The notes under the pieces were generated by a model. That model searched no databases. It was not told the DNA's origin and saw nothing but the letters and a program-made list of their open reading frames with translations. DNA of 26,735 nucleotides from Acidobacteria bacterium UBA2999 (GTDB lineage: Bacteria > Acidobacteriota > Vicinamibacteria > Vicinamibacterales > UBA2999): assembly GCA_002346475.1 (NCBI GenBank), contig DDZV01000049.1, positions 1-26,735 of the forward strand, written 5' to 3'. Below are positions 7,648 through 15,677 of this stretch, piece by piece. Position 1 is the first letter of the stretch, and every line of letters starts with the position of its first letter. The translations under genes were made by a program, and so were the position numbers.

Positions 7648-8445
7648 ATGAGCAAACGGACCATAGTAGCTGGGGCCGTCGCACTTGTGATGGCGTTAGT
7701 AGGTGGAGCATCGCTAACTGGACAATCGTCTTACCGCGCACCGCGGACGGCGGACGGAAAACCAGATCTACAAGGAATCTGGCAGGTCCTTAACACGGCT
7801 GAATACAATGTTCAGACTCACTTAGCCAAATTGGGTGTGCCACCTGGACTTGGTGTTGTCGAAGGGGAGAAAATTCCGTACCAAGCAGCTGCCCTTGCAC
7901 AACGTGATAAAAATCGTGAAGCTGGCGATGATGCCGACCCTACACAAAAATGTTTTTTCCCCGGGGTGCCACGTATTATGTACATCCCATCTCCATTCAG
8001 GATTATCCAAGCAGAAGATTTCGTTCAGATGTTCTTCGAGTTTGGTCACCACACTCGACTTATTTACACCAACGGAGTCCCACATCACGAAGATATCCCC
8101 TTTTGGATGGGTGACCCGCGCGGGCACTGGGAAGGGGAAACCTTTGTCGTAGTAAGCAAGAATTTTTTTGATGACAATTGGTTAGATCGATCTGGAAACT
8201 GGCACAGTGGCGCGCTTGAAATAGTCGAGCGTTTCACACGCACAGGGCCAGATCATATTGAATACGAAGTCACTCTCACTGACCCCAATGTATATACCGA
8301 GCCTTGGAAAATGAGCATGACACTCTATCGAAGGGTTGAATCGAATGCACGGCTTCTCGAGAATGAGTGCTTTGCCCTCCGAGTATATGAACGTGGAGAC
8401 TTCGATAAATATAGAAAACCAGTACCCCCCGAATATCAACCGTAA
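7648..8445 (+). CDS. Secreted protein of unknown function, DGKPDLxGIW family (paralog B)
   Basis: A 265-residue exported protein related to the preceding gene. Residues 1-23 form a signal peptide (VAGAVALVMALVGGASLTGQ). Shared blocks are TADGKPDLQGIWQV, FWMGDPRGHWEGETFVV, and LTDPNVYTEPWKMSMTLYR, each matching paralog A in order. It lacks the Cys-rich N-terminal segment of paralog A. The start is ATG 7648, where the signal peptide begins and GGGAG lies 10 bases upstream; a longer frame beginning at 7510 would overlap the end of paralog A and is not supported. A strong hairpin follows, then a haem-c/propeller gene 80 bases on. The family has no established activity that I know of; the conserved Trp, His and Asp residues could be ligand-binding, which is inference only. 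Confidence 0.75.
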   Translation: MSKRTIVAGAVALVMALVGGASLTGQSSYRAPRTADGKPDLQGIWQVLNTAEYNVQTHLAKLGVPPGLGVVEGEKIPYQAAALAQRDKNREAGDDADPTQKCFFPGVPRIMYIPSPFRIIQAEDFVQMFFEFGHHTRLIYTNGVPHHEDIPFWMGDPRGHWEGETFVVVSKNFFDDNWLDRSGNWHSGALEIVERFTRTGPDHIEYEVTLTDPNVYTEPWKMSMTLYRRVESNARLLENECFALRVYERGDFDKYRKPVPPEYQP

Positions 8446-8457
8446 CTAGTAATTCAA

Positions 8458-8500
8458 GCATGCCAACTTGTGATGATTGCGAATGCACGAGTTGGCATGC
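8458..8500. terminator. Long hairpin between paralog B and the haem-c/propeller gene
   Basis: A perfect 11-bp stem GCATGCCAACT (8458-8468) / AGTTGGCATGC (8490-8500) extends inward by TGTG/CACG pairs (one G-U) to about 15 bp with a 13-base loop. There is no T-run after it (CTGTTAACC). It lies 12 bases past a stop and 25 bases before the next start, so it may be a Rho-assisted terminator, an attenuator or an RNA processing site that sets relative expression. Confidence 0.6.
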
Positions 8501-8513
8501 CTGTTAACCCTCC

Positions 8514-8518
8514 AAGGA
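8514..8518 (+). promoter_or_regulatory. Ribosome binding site that selects ATG 8526
   Basis: AAGGA ends 7 bases before ATG 8526 but only 1 base before ATG 8520. Normal spacing favours the second ATG. Confidence 0.6.
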
Positions 8519-8525
8519 AATGATA

Positions 8526-10595
8526 ATGAGTGGCCAGCGCAAACTCATCTTGGTGGCCACTGCTGTGGTTCTAGCACTGTCGTTTGCTTGTAATAGGCAA
8601 GCTTCTACTGTCCTCATTGACTCCAATGACATCGGTGGTGTGGTCACTAGTACAAACGGTCCAGAAGCTGGTGTCTGGGTTATTGCTGAAACCTTAGATC
8701 TGCCAACAAAATTTGCTCGTATCGTCGTTACCGACGCACAAGGACAATACGTCCTTCCTGATCTTCCAAACGCTACCTATCGAATCTTTGTCCGGGGGTA
8801 TGGTCTCATTGATTCACCGGATGTCTCCGCCACACCTGGCCTACAGGTAAACCTGACTGCCACTATCGCACCAAACGAAATGGAAGCTGCCCAGTATTAT
8901 CCAGCTGGGTGGTGGTTCTCGATGATGACCTTGCCCGAAGACCCACAGGAAGCACTGGAGTTTCATCAAATTGCGCGTGGTTGCCTTAACTGCCACGAAC
9001 TAGGCAATAAAGACACACGAGAAATTGGACCAGCACTGGCCAGCCAGGGTTCATCATCACTAGACGCGTGGAATAAACGAGTAGGATTTGGCCCATTCGG
9101 TGGAAGCATGATTGGATCCTTTAAGCGTCTTGGGCCTCATCAAAAGCAGTTTTCCGACTGGACAGATCGCATCGCCAACGGAGAAACTCCCAGCAAAATT
9201 CCACCACGGCCAAGTGGTGCTGAACGAAATCTAGTGCTGACTCTTTGGGACTGGGGCACTCCACTTGATGGTCGAGCAGATGCAGTAGCCTCTGATCGCC
9301 GACACTCAAGCGTCAATGCAAATGGCCCCATCTATGGGGTTTCGCAAATGACCGACGCCATTAATATTCTTGAGCCAAACACCCATGCCACATCAATAAT
9401 CAAAGTTCCTTCGATCGGCCCAGTCATCGACTCCCCTGTAATATCGCCTGCTTGGGAAACTAGCATTTGGAAACGATCCGCAGGTCCGAGAAGCATCGAA
9501 ATGGATAGTGAGGGACAGGTATGGTTAACACTTAGAACTCGTAATCCGCGACAACAACCCTCCTGGTGCAGTGGTGCAGGCGCTAATGCTTTTGGGAAAT
9601 ATCTTCCACTAACGTCTGGAGATCGACAAGTCGCCACGTACGATCCAGCAAGTCAAGAGTTCAATATTATTGACACTTGCTTTCACACCGATCACAGCGA
9701 GTTTAGCAAAGACGATTTTATTTACTATGGAACGACAGGCTCAATTGGATGGGTAGACGTTCAGGCCTGGAACAGCACACACGATGCAGAAAAATCTCAA
9801 GGGTGGTGCCCAGCCGTCATAGACACCAACGGGGACGGAGAAATTACCGAAGGGTGGACTGAGCCAAGCATGCCTATTGATCCAATAAAGGATCATCGCA
9901 TTATGTTTGGATGCTATGCCATCAGTGTCAACCAAACGGATGGCAGTGTTTGGTGTTCCTCAACCGATGCTGACGACCGCCAACTTGTAAGAATAGAAAA
10001 AGGTTCGCAACCCCCGCAAACTTGTTCTGCAGAGGTCTATACCCCTCCACTTGGTCAAACAACACCAGAGCTAATCGGAACAGGTGGACTGACTATTGAC
10101 GCAGACGGTATCGTCTATCAGAGTTGGAGAGTCAGTGGGCACCTGACTGCATTCGATCGAAGAAAATGCAAGTCAGGACAAACTCCGTCAATCGACGGTC
10201 AAAACTGTCCAGAAGGTTGGACAATCTACCGCAACGATGAGCCCTCTTATGTGAATAGCCCCTACCATGCAACTGAGCCATATCTTAATCACATGGACAC
10301 AGTTAATGTGCTGGGCTTGGGAGAAGACTCCCCAATGTATGGATCAATTAACACTGATTCCTTGGAAGTGCTTTCGTCAGAAACAAAGAGTTTTGTAACG
10401 TTACGCGTTCCATATCCCCTGGGGTTTTTCCCCCGGTCGGCATCTGTACGAGTAGACGACCCACAAGCTGGGTGGAAAGGTCGTGGACTCTGGTCAAACT
10501 TTTCTACCTACACAACGTGGCATCTCGAAGGCGGTAAAGGCACTCTGCCAAAAATCGTGAAATTTCAGATGCGCCAGAATCCACTCGACAAATAA
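8526..10595 (+). CDS. Exported haem-c/beta-propeller protein with carboxypeptidase-regulatory-like domain (paralog 1)
   Basis: A 689-residue exported protein, possibly a lipoprotein anchored at Cys22 (VVLALSFAC). Residues about 35-115 are a carboxypeptidase-regulatory-like domain (DIGGVVTSTNGPEAGVWVIA, TDAQGQYVLPDLPNATYRI). A haem-c motif CLNCH lies at 153-157. A conserved stretch follows (FSDWTDRIANGETP, then PPRPSGAERNLVLTLWDWG), then a propeller-like region with repeated DxxGxVW/DADGIVY turns to the C-terminus. A calcium-type loop DTNGDGEITEGW is inserted, and two Cys (RRKCKS and QNCPEGW) probably form a disulfide. The end (GFFPRSASVRVDDP, GWKGRGLW, TWHLEGGK, PKIVKFQMRQNPL) is nearly the same as in the protein at 13452. 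Such proteins resemble quinoprotein-like or lyase-like propellers fused to cytochrome, but no cofactor site is identified. Likely a periplasmic redox protein; substrate unknown. Confidence 0.83.
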   Translation: MSGQRKLILVATAVVLALSFACNRQASTVLIDSNDIGGVVTSTNGPEAGVWVIAETLDLPTKFARIVVTDAQGQYVLPDLPNATYRIFVRGYGLIDSPDVSATPGLQVNLTATIAPNEMEAAQYYPAGWWFSMMTLPEDPQEALEFHQIARGCLNCHELGNKDTREIGPALASQGSSSLDAWNKRVGFGPFGGSMIGSFKRLGPHQKQFSDWTDRIANGETPSKIPPRPSGAERNLVLTLWDWGTPLDGRADAVASDRRHSSVNANGPIYGVSQMTDAINILEPNTHATSIIKVPSIGPVIDSPVISPAWETSIWKRSAGPRSIEMDSEGQVWLTLRTRNPRQQPSWCSGAGANAFGKYLPLTSGDRQVATYDPASQEFNIIDTCFHTDHSEFSKDDFIYYGTTGSIGWVDVQAWNSTHDAEKSQGWCPAVIDTNGDGEITEGWTEPSMPIDPIKDHRIMFGCYAISVNQTDGSVWCSSTDADDRQLVRIEKGSQPPQTCSAEVYTPPLGQTTPELIGTGGLTIDADGIVYQSWRVSGHLTAFDRRKCKSGQTPSIDGQNCPEGWTIYRNDEPSYVNSPYHATEPYLNHMDTVNVLGLGEDSPMYGSINTDSLEVLSSETKSFVTLRVPYPLGFFPRSASVRVDDPQAGWKGRGLWSNFSTYTTWHLEGGKGTLPKIVKFQMRQNPLDK

Positions 10596-10617
10596 GTTGC
10601 CTCAGAAGCGTACTTGC

Positions 10618-10645
10618 TCAGTAACTACTCAAGCGAAATTACTGA
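10618..10645. repeat. Inverted repeat between convergent genes
   Basis: TCAGTAA (10618-10624) and TTACTGA (10639-10645) are perfect 7-bp complements with a 14-base loop, in the 77-bp gap between the haem-c/propeller gene and the convergent cytochrome gene. It may be a weak terminator; there is no clear T-run on either side. Confidence 0.35.
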
Positions 10646-10672
10646 ACGGAACTTTATAAACGCCACGCGCTG

Positions 10673-11527
10673 CTAACTACTGCAAGTCTCTGCAATCATC
10701 TCAAGAGAAAGCACGTTAATACCTTGACCCGCAGTGTCAGACATTTCCTCATGAGGAGCTTCACTCTCAGCTTCATCAGTTACTCTGCCGTCCGCTGATG
10801 ACATAAGTGTGACTCGATCATTTAGGCCACTCATAAATAGGCCTTTAGCTTCCATGCGGTGTCCTTTGTGAGCTTCTGGGTTTGGCCAAACATCAAAGAG
10901 ACGTATCGTTTGGTCACCAAGACTTTCAGTCACCGCGGCTTCTAAAGCAATGCCTTCCGACGCCATCGGACTTTTTGTCCTAATTACACCAGGACTCTTT
11001 GTCAGGACCCAATTCTTATCAACGGCTTCTTCTAGACACCCAACAGTCTTAACTAAATGACCTGCTGCAAGAGGACTCAACCCTCCCTCAGGGACAACCA
11101 TGATTGCACTCAACGCCTTAGTATCGAGCATTAGTTCTGCATCGCCTGCGGGAAACTTATTGAACTGCAAGATGTAAGCGAGAATGTCGAGCTTGCTTAT
11201 CTCGTCTACTGTTTCGGCACTCTCTTTTGGCATCGTATCGCGAACCTTAACGAACAGTTCATGAACTGTGGCTGCTTCCCAACCCCTAATAAAGTCGTAA
11301 CCAGTCCCCGCAAATGTAAGAGGTGGAGCTTGCCCGCCTTCAAAAAACCCTGTTAGGCCAGCCCCATGGCATGGCAAACAGCCTGCCTCATAAGCTTTCT
11401 TGCCTCGTTCAGCCTGCGATTCTGAATATACGCCATCGAGAATCGTACGATCCTGTGCAAATATCTGAGGCACACTGGCAAATAGAATAAATGCAACCAT
11501 GGCTATGAAAACAGTAACCCGTTTCAT
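10673..11527 (-). CDS. Exported mono-haem c-type cytochrome with extra C-terminal domain
   Basis: A 284-residue exported protein. Residues 1-24 are a Sec signal (cleavage IFA-Q). A class I cytochrome c domain covers about 36-125: haem motif CLPCH at 50-54, the helix RGKKAYEAGCLPC before it, a likely axial Met99 in RDTMPKES, and the closing helix KLDILAYILQFNKFPAG. After this comes about 155 further residues that I do not recognise, containing repeated strands (VTESLGDQTIRLFDVWP, MEAKGLFMSGLNDRVTLMSS) and two distant Cys (165 and 282) that could form a disulfide. ATG 11527 is preceded by AAAAGGGG at about 8 bases. It converges on the haem-c/propeller gene and diverges from the MATE gene. It probably carries electrons in the periplasm, perhaps from the propeller proteins (inference). 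The tail might be a protein or ligand-binding domain. Confidence 0.85.
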   Translation of the reverse strand: MKRVTVFIAMVAFILFASVPQIFAQDRTILDGVYSESQAERGKKAYEAGCLPCHGAGLTGFFEGGQAPPLTFAGTGYDFIRGWEAATVHELFVKVRDTMPKESAETVDEISKLDILAYILQFNKFPAGDAELMLDTKALSAIMVVPEGGLSPLAAGHLVKTVGCLEEAVDKNWVLTKSPGVIRTKSPMASEGIALEAAVTESLGDQTIRLFDVWPNPEAHKGHRMEAKGLFMSGLNDRVTLMSSADGRVTDEAESEAPHEEMSDTAGQGINVLSLEMIAETCSS

Positions 11528-11650
11528 CGTAGTACCCCTTTTCTAAGTCTCTAAACACAGCCTGCCTTGAAATTCAGACACCTTTTTAGAATCGCTGGTA
11601 ACCATAACAAAGCAGTATAACGCGCACCTCGCATCTCTGAAAGCGCCTCC

Positions 11651-11674
11651 CTGCTAACTACAAAAAATTAGCAG
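11651..11674. repeat. Small inverted repeat in the divergent spacer
   Basis: CTGCTAA (11651-11657) and TTAGCAG (11668-11674) are perfect complements around a 10-base A-rich loop. It sits near the middle of the 274-bp spacer between the divergent cytochrome (start 11527) and MATE (start 11802) genes, so it could be an operator. No other convincing element is seen in this spacer. Confidence 0.35.
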
Positions 11675-11801
11675 ATCTGTGCTCAGGACACCTCACACTC
11701 TCCTGCCCCATGGAATTAATGTTTGTGCAAACCCCACTAAATCACTCGCAACTGTGACATCCTTTATAAAGTGTTCCCCATAGTCAGAAAGAATCAAGTT
11801 C

Positions 11802-13259
11802 TTGCCTAACACTGCTACTAGCAACCCGACAAGCTCCCAACTACCAGGTGCACGACAGCTGCTTGAAGGTCCGATCGTTACATCGCTTTTTCGACTAGCT
11901 ATTCCAATCGTGCTTGCAAACGTGCTCCAAAGTGGCTACCAGTTGACAGACACCTTCTGGGTTGGCCGCCTTGGGGGTGATGCTGTCGCTGCCGTTGCAG
12001 TAAGTTTCCCCATCACATTTCTCCTTCTTGCTCTTGGAGCAGGGTTAGCGATCGCTGGATCTACACTCGTTGCGCAGTACTGGGGTGCAGGCAATACCGC
12101 AATGGTGAATCATGTCGCGGGACAAACACTCTTACTGGTAGGACTCGCATCTGCCGCTCTTGGAATAGGTGGCTATGTAATGGCCCCGGTGATTCTACAT
12201 GCAATGGGTGTTACCCCCGCAGTTTTTGAAGGCGCCCTACAATTCATGCGTATCTCGTACAGTGGCCTAATTTTTATCTTCGGTTTCGCAATGATTCAGG
12301 CACTGCTTCATGGTGTCGGCGTAGTCATCGCACCAATGCTGATTGTCCTTGGCACAGTGCTTTTAAACTTCTTTCTTGATCCTTTGTTTATTTTTGGATG
12401 GGGCCCATTGCCACCATTTGGAGTAGCTGGAGCGGCACTCGCAACAGTGGGAACACAATCACTGGCGGCCTGCGTTGGTCTGACTATCCTTATATCTGGA
12501 AAATTTGGAATTCATGTACGTATCAAGAACTTAAAACCAGATCCTTCATTTATTGCCCGGGCCTTTAGGCTCGGCTTTCCCGCATCAATCGAACAATCAA
12601 CCCGTGCACTCGGCATTACCGTGCTCACCTTTCTTATCGCACGGTTCGGGACAATTACAGTCGCTGCATATGGCATAGGCGCAGCGATTCTTGGATTTGT
12701 ACTGATCCCAGCAATGGGCTTATCAATAGCAACCTCTACACTGGTTGGACAAAACCTGGGGGCGGGTCAACCAGAACGGGCAGATGCGATTGCGCGTCTA
12801 GGTGCGATGATTGCTTTTGCAGGACTCAGTGCAATTGGAGCTGGGGTCTTCTTTTGGGCTACTGGCTTGATCACATTCTTTGTACCAGCAGACCCACCAG
12901 TAATCACTGCTGCCGTCACATTCTTACAAATTGTGTCACCGAGCTTTGGTTTTATGGGTCTTCAGTTAGCACTTATGGGTGTGTTCCGAGCTGCGGGTAA
13001 AATGCTTGTCGCTATGACACTTGCGCTTTTCTCACAATGGATTCTACAGTTCCCACTTGCTTATATTCTGTCGATGCACACCAGCCTCGGCCCAAGCGGA
13101 CTCTGGTGGGCCTTCCCAATATCAAATACTCTCGTAGCCATTGTTGCAATCATATGGTTCCTACGCGGCGACTGGAAAACAACCCAATTAACTGAAGAAG
13201 GCCGACTTGCAGCATCTGTTTCAGATGAAATTCTTGTTGAAGAAGGATTCCACCCTTAG
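11802..13259 (+). CDS. MATE family efflux transporter
   Basis: A 485-residue multidrug/toxin-extrusion transporter of the inner membrane with about 12 hydrophobic segments in two pseudo-symmetric halves. Typical sequences are LLEGPIVTSLFRLAIPIVLANVLQ at the first helix (residues about 21-44), DTFWVGRLGGDAVAAVAVSF in the first half, and the second-half counterpart GFPASIEQSTRALGITVLTF. Length is close to the bacterial norm (about 450-480). MATE proteins export organic cations, drugs or metabolites in exchange for Na+ or H+. The start appears to be TTG 11802: an in-frame stop lies just upstream (11781) with no ATG or GTG between, and the peptide from here matches a normal MATE N-terminus; the ribosome site is weak. 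It is isolated between a divergent cytochrome gene and the third haem-c/propeller gene. Substrate unknown; it could protect against the compound handled by the surrounding enzymes (inference). Confidence 0.92.
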   Translation: MPNTATSNPTSSQLPGARQLLEGPIVTSLFRLAIPIVLANVLQSGYQLTDTFWVGRLGGDAVAAVAVSFPITFLLLALGAGLAIAGSTLVAQYWGAGNTAMVNHVAGQTLLLVGLASAALGIGGYVMAPVILHAMGVTPAVFEGALQFMRISYSGLIFIFGFAMIQALLHGVGVVIAPMLIVLGTVLLNFFLDPLFIFGWGPLPPFGVAGAALATVGTQSLAACVGLTILISGKFGIHVRIKNLKPDPSFIARAFRLGFPASIEQSTRALGITVLTFLIARFGTITVAAYGIGAAILGFVLIPAMGLSIATSTLVGQNLGAGQPERADAIARLGAMIAFAGLSAIGAGVFFWATGLITFFVPADPPVITAAVTFLQIVSPSFGFMGLQLALMGVFRAAGKMLVAMTLALFSQWILQFPLAYILSMHTSLGPSGLWWAFPISNTLVAIVAIIWFLRGDWKTTQLTEEGRLAASVSDEILVEEGFHP

Positions 13260-13290
13260 TTCAGCCCTCTCAGCCCGCACCAGTAGAAAA

Positions 13291-13343
13291 CCTAAAAAAC
13301 TAGTAAAATATTATTCTATTAGCTAGCTTCCCTAATTTTTAGG
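13291..13343. repeat. AT-rich inverted repeat downstream of MATE gene
   Basis: CCTAAAAA (13291-13298) and TTTTTAGG (13336-13343) are perfect 8-bp complements with a 37-base AT-rich centre (TAAAATATTATTCTATTA). It lies between the MATE stop (13259) and the next start (13452). It may be part of a terminator or of the promoter region for the following gene. Confidence 0.35.
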
Positions 13344-13451
13344 AACAAGTTGGCAGTTCGACTGAATTGGTTTATGCTCATGGGTCGTTAACGTGTCCGT
13401 TGTGCATCTGATTCTCGACCGATTGCCCGGCGAATAAGGAGTAACCGCAAC

Positions 13452-15512
13452 ATGAGGAAAAAAACACGCATATCCGTGATGGGTGTAATTGGTCTTAGCA
13501 TGATTCTGGCAATGTCTTTTTCCGGATTGAATGCAAGGCAAGACACTGGCGTCGCGATTGATAATGATGATATTGGCGGTGTTGTTACCAGCGAAAGAGG
13601 CCCTGAAGCAGGCGTGTGGGTCATTGCTGAAACAACTGACCTGAGCACAAAGTTCATCAGAACGGTTGTGACTGACGAGGCTGGCCGTTACCTGCTACCA
13701 GACCTGCCACCCGTCTACTACCGTGTTTGGGTACGTGGCTATGGCCTTGTTGACTCACCAAAAGTAATAACAACGCCTGGAAAAAATCTTGATCTGACCG
13801 CAGTAGTTGCACCGAATCAACAAGCAGCAGCTGAGTACTATCCTGCTAATTATTGGCTCTCACTATTGGAGCCCCCAGCAAAGAGCAACTTCCCTGGTAC
13901 TGGCGCCAGCGGTAACGGTTTCCCAACGATGCTAAAAAACCAGGGCGCCTGGGTTGGCTACATGAAACAGACGGGCTCGTGTGTGCAGTGCCATCAGCTC
14001 GGCAACAAAGCAACGCGTGAGTTCCATCCGAACATGCCAGAATTTGAATCATCTGTAGAGGCTTGGGATTACCGCGTACAAGCTGGCCTCAGTGGGGCGT
14101 TTATGAGTAGCAGGTTTGGCCCGCTCGGCCGCCAGCACTCACTAAAGATTTTCGCTGACTGGACAGATCGAATTGCTGCTGGAGAAGTTCCACCAGCACC
14201 ACCACGACCAGAAGGCATTGAACGTAATGTCGTCACCACACAATGGGAAGTTGCTGATCCGCACTTCTTTGTGCACGACGAAATTGCAACGGACCGAAGA
14301 AACCCCACAGTGAATGCAAATGGTCCCATCTATGCAGTTCAGGAACTTAGTGGCGACCACCTCGTCATCCTTGATCCTGTCAACCATACAACCCGTAAAG
14401 TCCATCTGCCACCTAACGATCCTGATAAACCATTTTCGTGGTCACAGGATATGCCGAATCCATCGCCCTACTGGGGTGAAGAAGTTATCTGGCAACCTAA
14501 AGTCGTCCCACACAATCCAATGTTGGATGCTCAAGGTCGTGTCTGGATTACTGCACAAGGTGGATGCAAAATGTACGATCCCAGTGACGAAAAGGTTTAT
14601 CACTTGGATGGTTGCGAGCTCACACACCACTTGATGATTGACGACAATGACGTAATCTGGGGTGACAGCGGTGGGGCTGGTTATTTTGACATTAGAAAAT
14701 GGGAAGCTACTGGCGACGATAAAGTCGCTGGTGGAAGAATTACCTATGTGCTAGACACCAACTCTAACGGTAAACGTGACGAGCCTCCTGTGGGTGTCAA
14801 TGACCCAATTGATCCGACAAAAGACAAAGCCATCCAAAATGGTGGGTATGACATCATTCCTAACCCAGTCGATGGGTCTGTGTGGGTGTCCGTTACATCC
14901 GTTCCAGGTTCTATTATTCGCGTTGACCCCAAAACAGAACTTTCTGAGATCTACGAACCCCCCTATATGAATCCGAATGATGAAAGAGAGGGGTATCTTC
15001 CACATGGTATTGATGTCGATCGTAAAACTGGCATTATCTATACAGGTTTAAATAGTGGTCATCTGGCAAGCTTTGATCGGCGTAAATGTAAAGCGCCACT
15101 TACTGGGCCACACGCAACAGGACAACACTGTCCTGAAGGATGGACTCTCGTCAAAACACCTGGACCAAACATGAAAGGTTCAGACGCTAATGGCGATGGA
15201 CATTACTCTAACTGGAACGACTGGTTTAATACTTCCGGCTTAGGTGACAATACACCTTTTGTTACCGGCACCAACTCCGATTCCCTTGCTGCGTTAGTCG
15301 ATGGGAAGTGGGTTGTGATGCGCGTACCATATCCTATGGGTTTCTTCCCAAGAGGTTTGGACGGCCGTATCGATGATCCAAACGGCGGATGGAAAGGACG
15401 TGCCGTTTGGTCAACACATGCTGAACAGGCTACCTGGCATCAAGAAGGTGGCAAAGCTGAACGGCCTAAGATCATCAAGTTCCAGGTCAGACCAAATCCC
15501 CTGGCTAAATAA
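13452..15512 (+). CDS. Exported haem-c/beta-propeller protein with carboxypeptidase-regulatory-like domain (paralog 2)
   Basis: A 686-residue close relative of the protein at 8526. A Sec signal covers about residues 1-29 (VIGLSMILAMSFSGLNA). The carboxypeptidase-regulatory-like domain (about 38-118) contains DIGGVVTSERGPEAGVWVIA and TDEAGRYLLPDLPPVYYRV. A roughly 20-residue Gly/Asn-rich insert (FPGTGASGNGFPTM) precedes the haem motif CVQCH at 177-181. Then follow FADWTDRIAAGEVP, PPRPEGIERNVVTTQW, and a propeller region ending in GFFPRGLDGRIDDP, GWKGRAVW and PKIIKFQVRPNPL. Two calcium-type loops occur, DTNSNGKRDE and DANGDGHYSNWND. AAGGAG lies 10 bases before ATG 13452. A strong intrinsic terminator follows, then a small cytochrome c gene. 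It is probably a periplasmic redox protein that passes electrons to a c-type cytochrome; this is inference, and the substrate is unknown. Confidence 0.84.
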   Translation: MRKKTRISVMGVIGLSMILAMSFSGLNARQDTGVAIDNDDIGGVVTSERGPEAGVWVIAETTDLSTKFIRTVVTDEAGRYLLPDLPPVYYRVWVRGYGLVDSPKVITTPGKNLDLTAVVAPNQQAAAEYYPANYWLSLLEPPAKSNFPGTGASGNGFPTMLKNQGAWVGYMKQTGSCVQCHQLGNKATREFHPNMPEFESSVEAWDYRVQAGLSGAFMSSRFGPLGRQHSLKIFADWTDRIAAGEVPPAPPRPEGIERNVVTTQWEVADPHFFVHDEIATDRRNPTVNANGPIYAVQELSGDHLVILDPVNHTTRKVHLPPNDPDKPFSWSQDMPNPSPYWGEEVIWQPKVVPHNPMLDAQGRVWITAQGGCKMYDPSDEKVYHLDGCELTHHLMIDDNDVIWGDSGGAGYFDIRKWEATGDDKVAGGRITYVLDTNSNGKRDEPPVGVNDPIDPTKDKAIQNGGYDIIPNPVDGSVWVSVTSVPGSIIRVDPKTELSEIYEPPYMNPNDEREGYLPHGIDVDRKTGIIYTGLNSGHLASFDRRKCKAPLTGPHATGQHCPEGWTLVKTPGPNMKGSDANGDGHYSNWNDWFNTSGLGDNTPFVTGTNSDSLAALVDGKWVVMRVPYPMGFFPRGLDGRIDDPNGGWKGRAVWSTHAEQATWHQEGGKAERPKIIKFQVRPNPLAK

Positions 15513-15522
15513 CATAACTACT

Positions 15523-15572
15523 CAAGAGCAAGACGGTTGCAAGAAATCGTCTTGCTCTTGCTTTACTTTCTC
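15523..15572 (+). terminator. Intrinsic terminator of the second haem-c/propeller paralog
   Basis: A perfect 13-bp stem CAAGAGCAAGACG (15523-15535) / CGTCTTGCTCTTG (15548-15560) with a 12-base loop is followed by CTTTACTTTCTC. It begins 10 bases after the stop codon. This is a textbook Rho-independent terminator. Confidence 0.9.
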
Positions 15573-15667
15573 TCCCTCAAAAAATATTGGTTCTAGCAAT
15601 TGCTCTCTGTGCTACCCGACTGAGTGGTAGCATTACATCTGAATCGCAGCATTAGCGCTGCCTCGAT

Positions 15668-15674
15668 GGAGAAG
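15668..15674 (+). promoter_or_regulatory. Ribosome binding site for the small cytochrome c gene
   Basis: GGAGAAG lies just upstream of ATG 15678 and selects this start over other in-frame starts at 15624, 15666 and 15693. Confidence 0.6.
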
Positions 15675-15677
15675 TAC

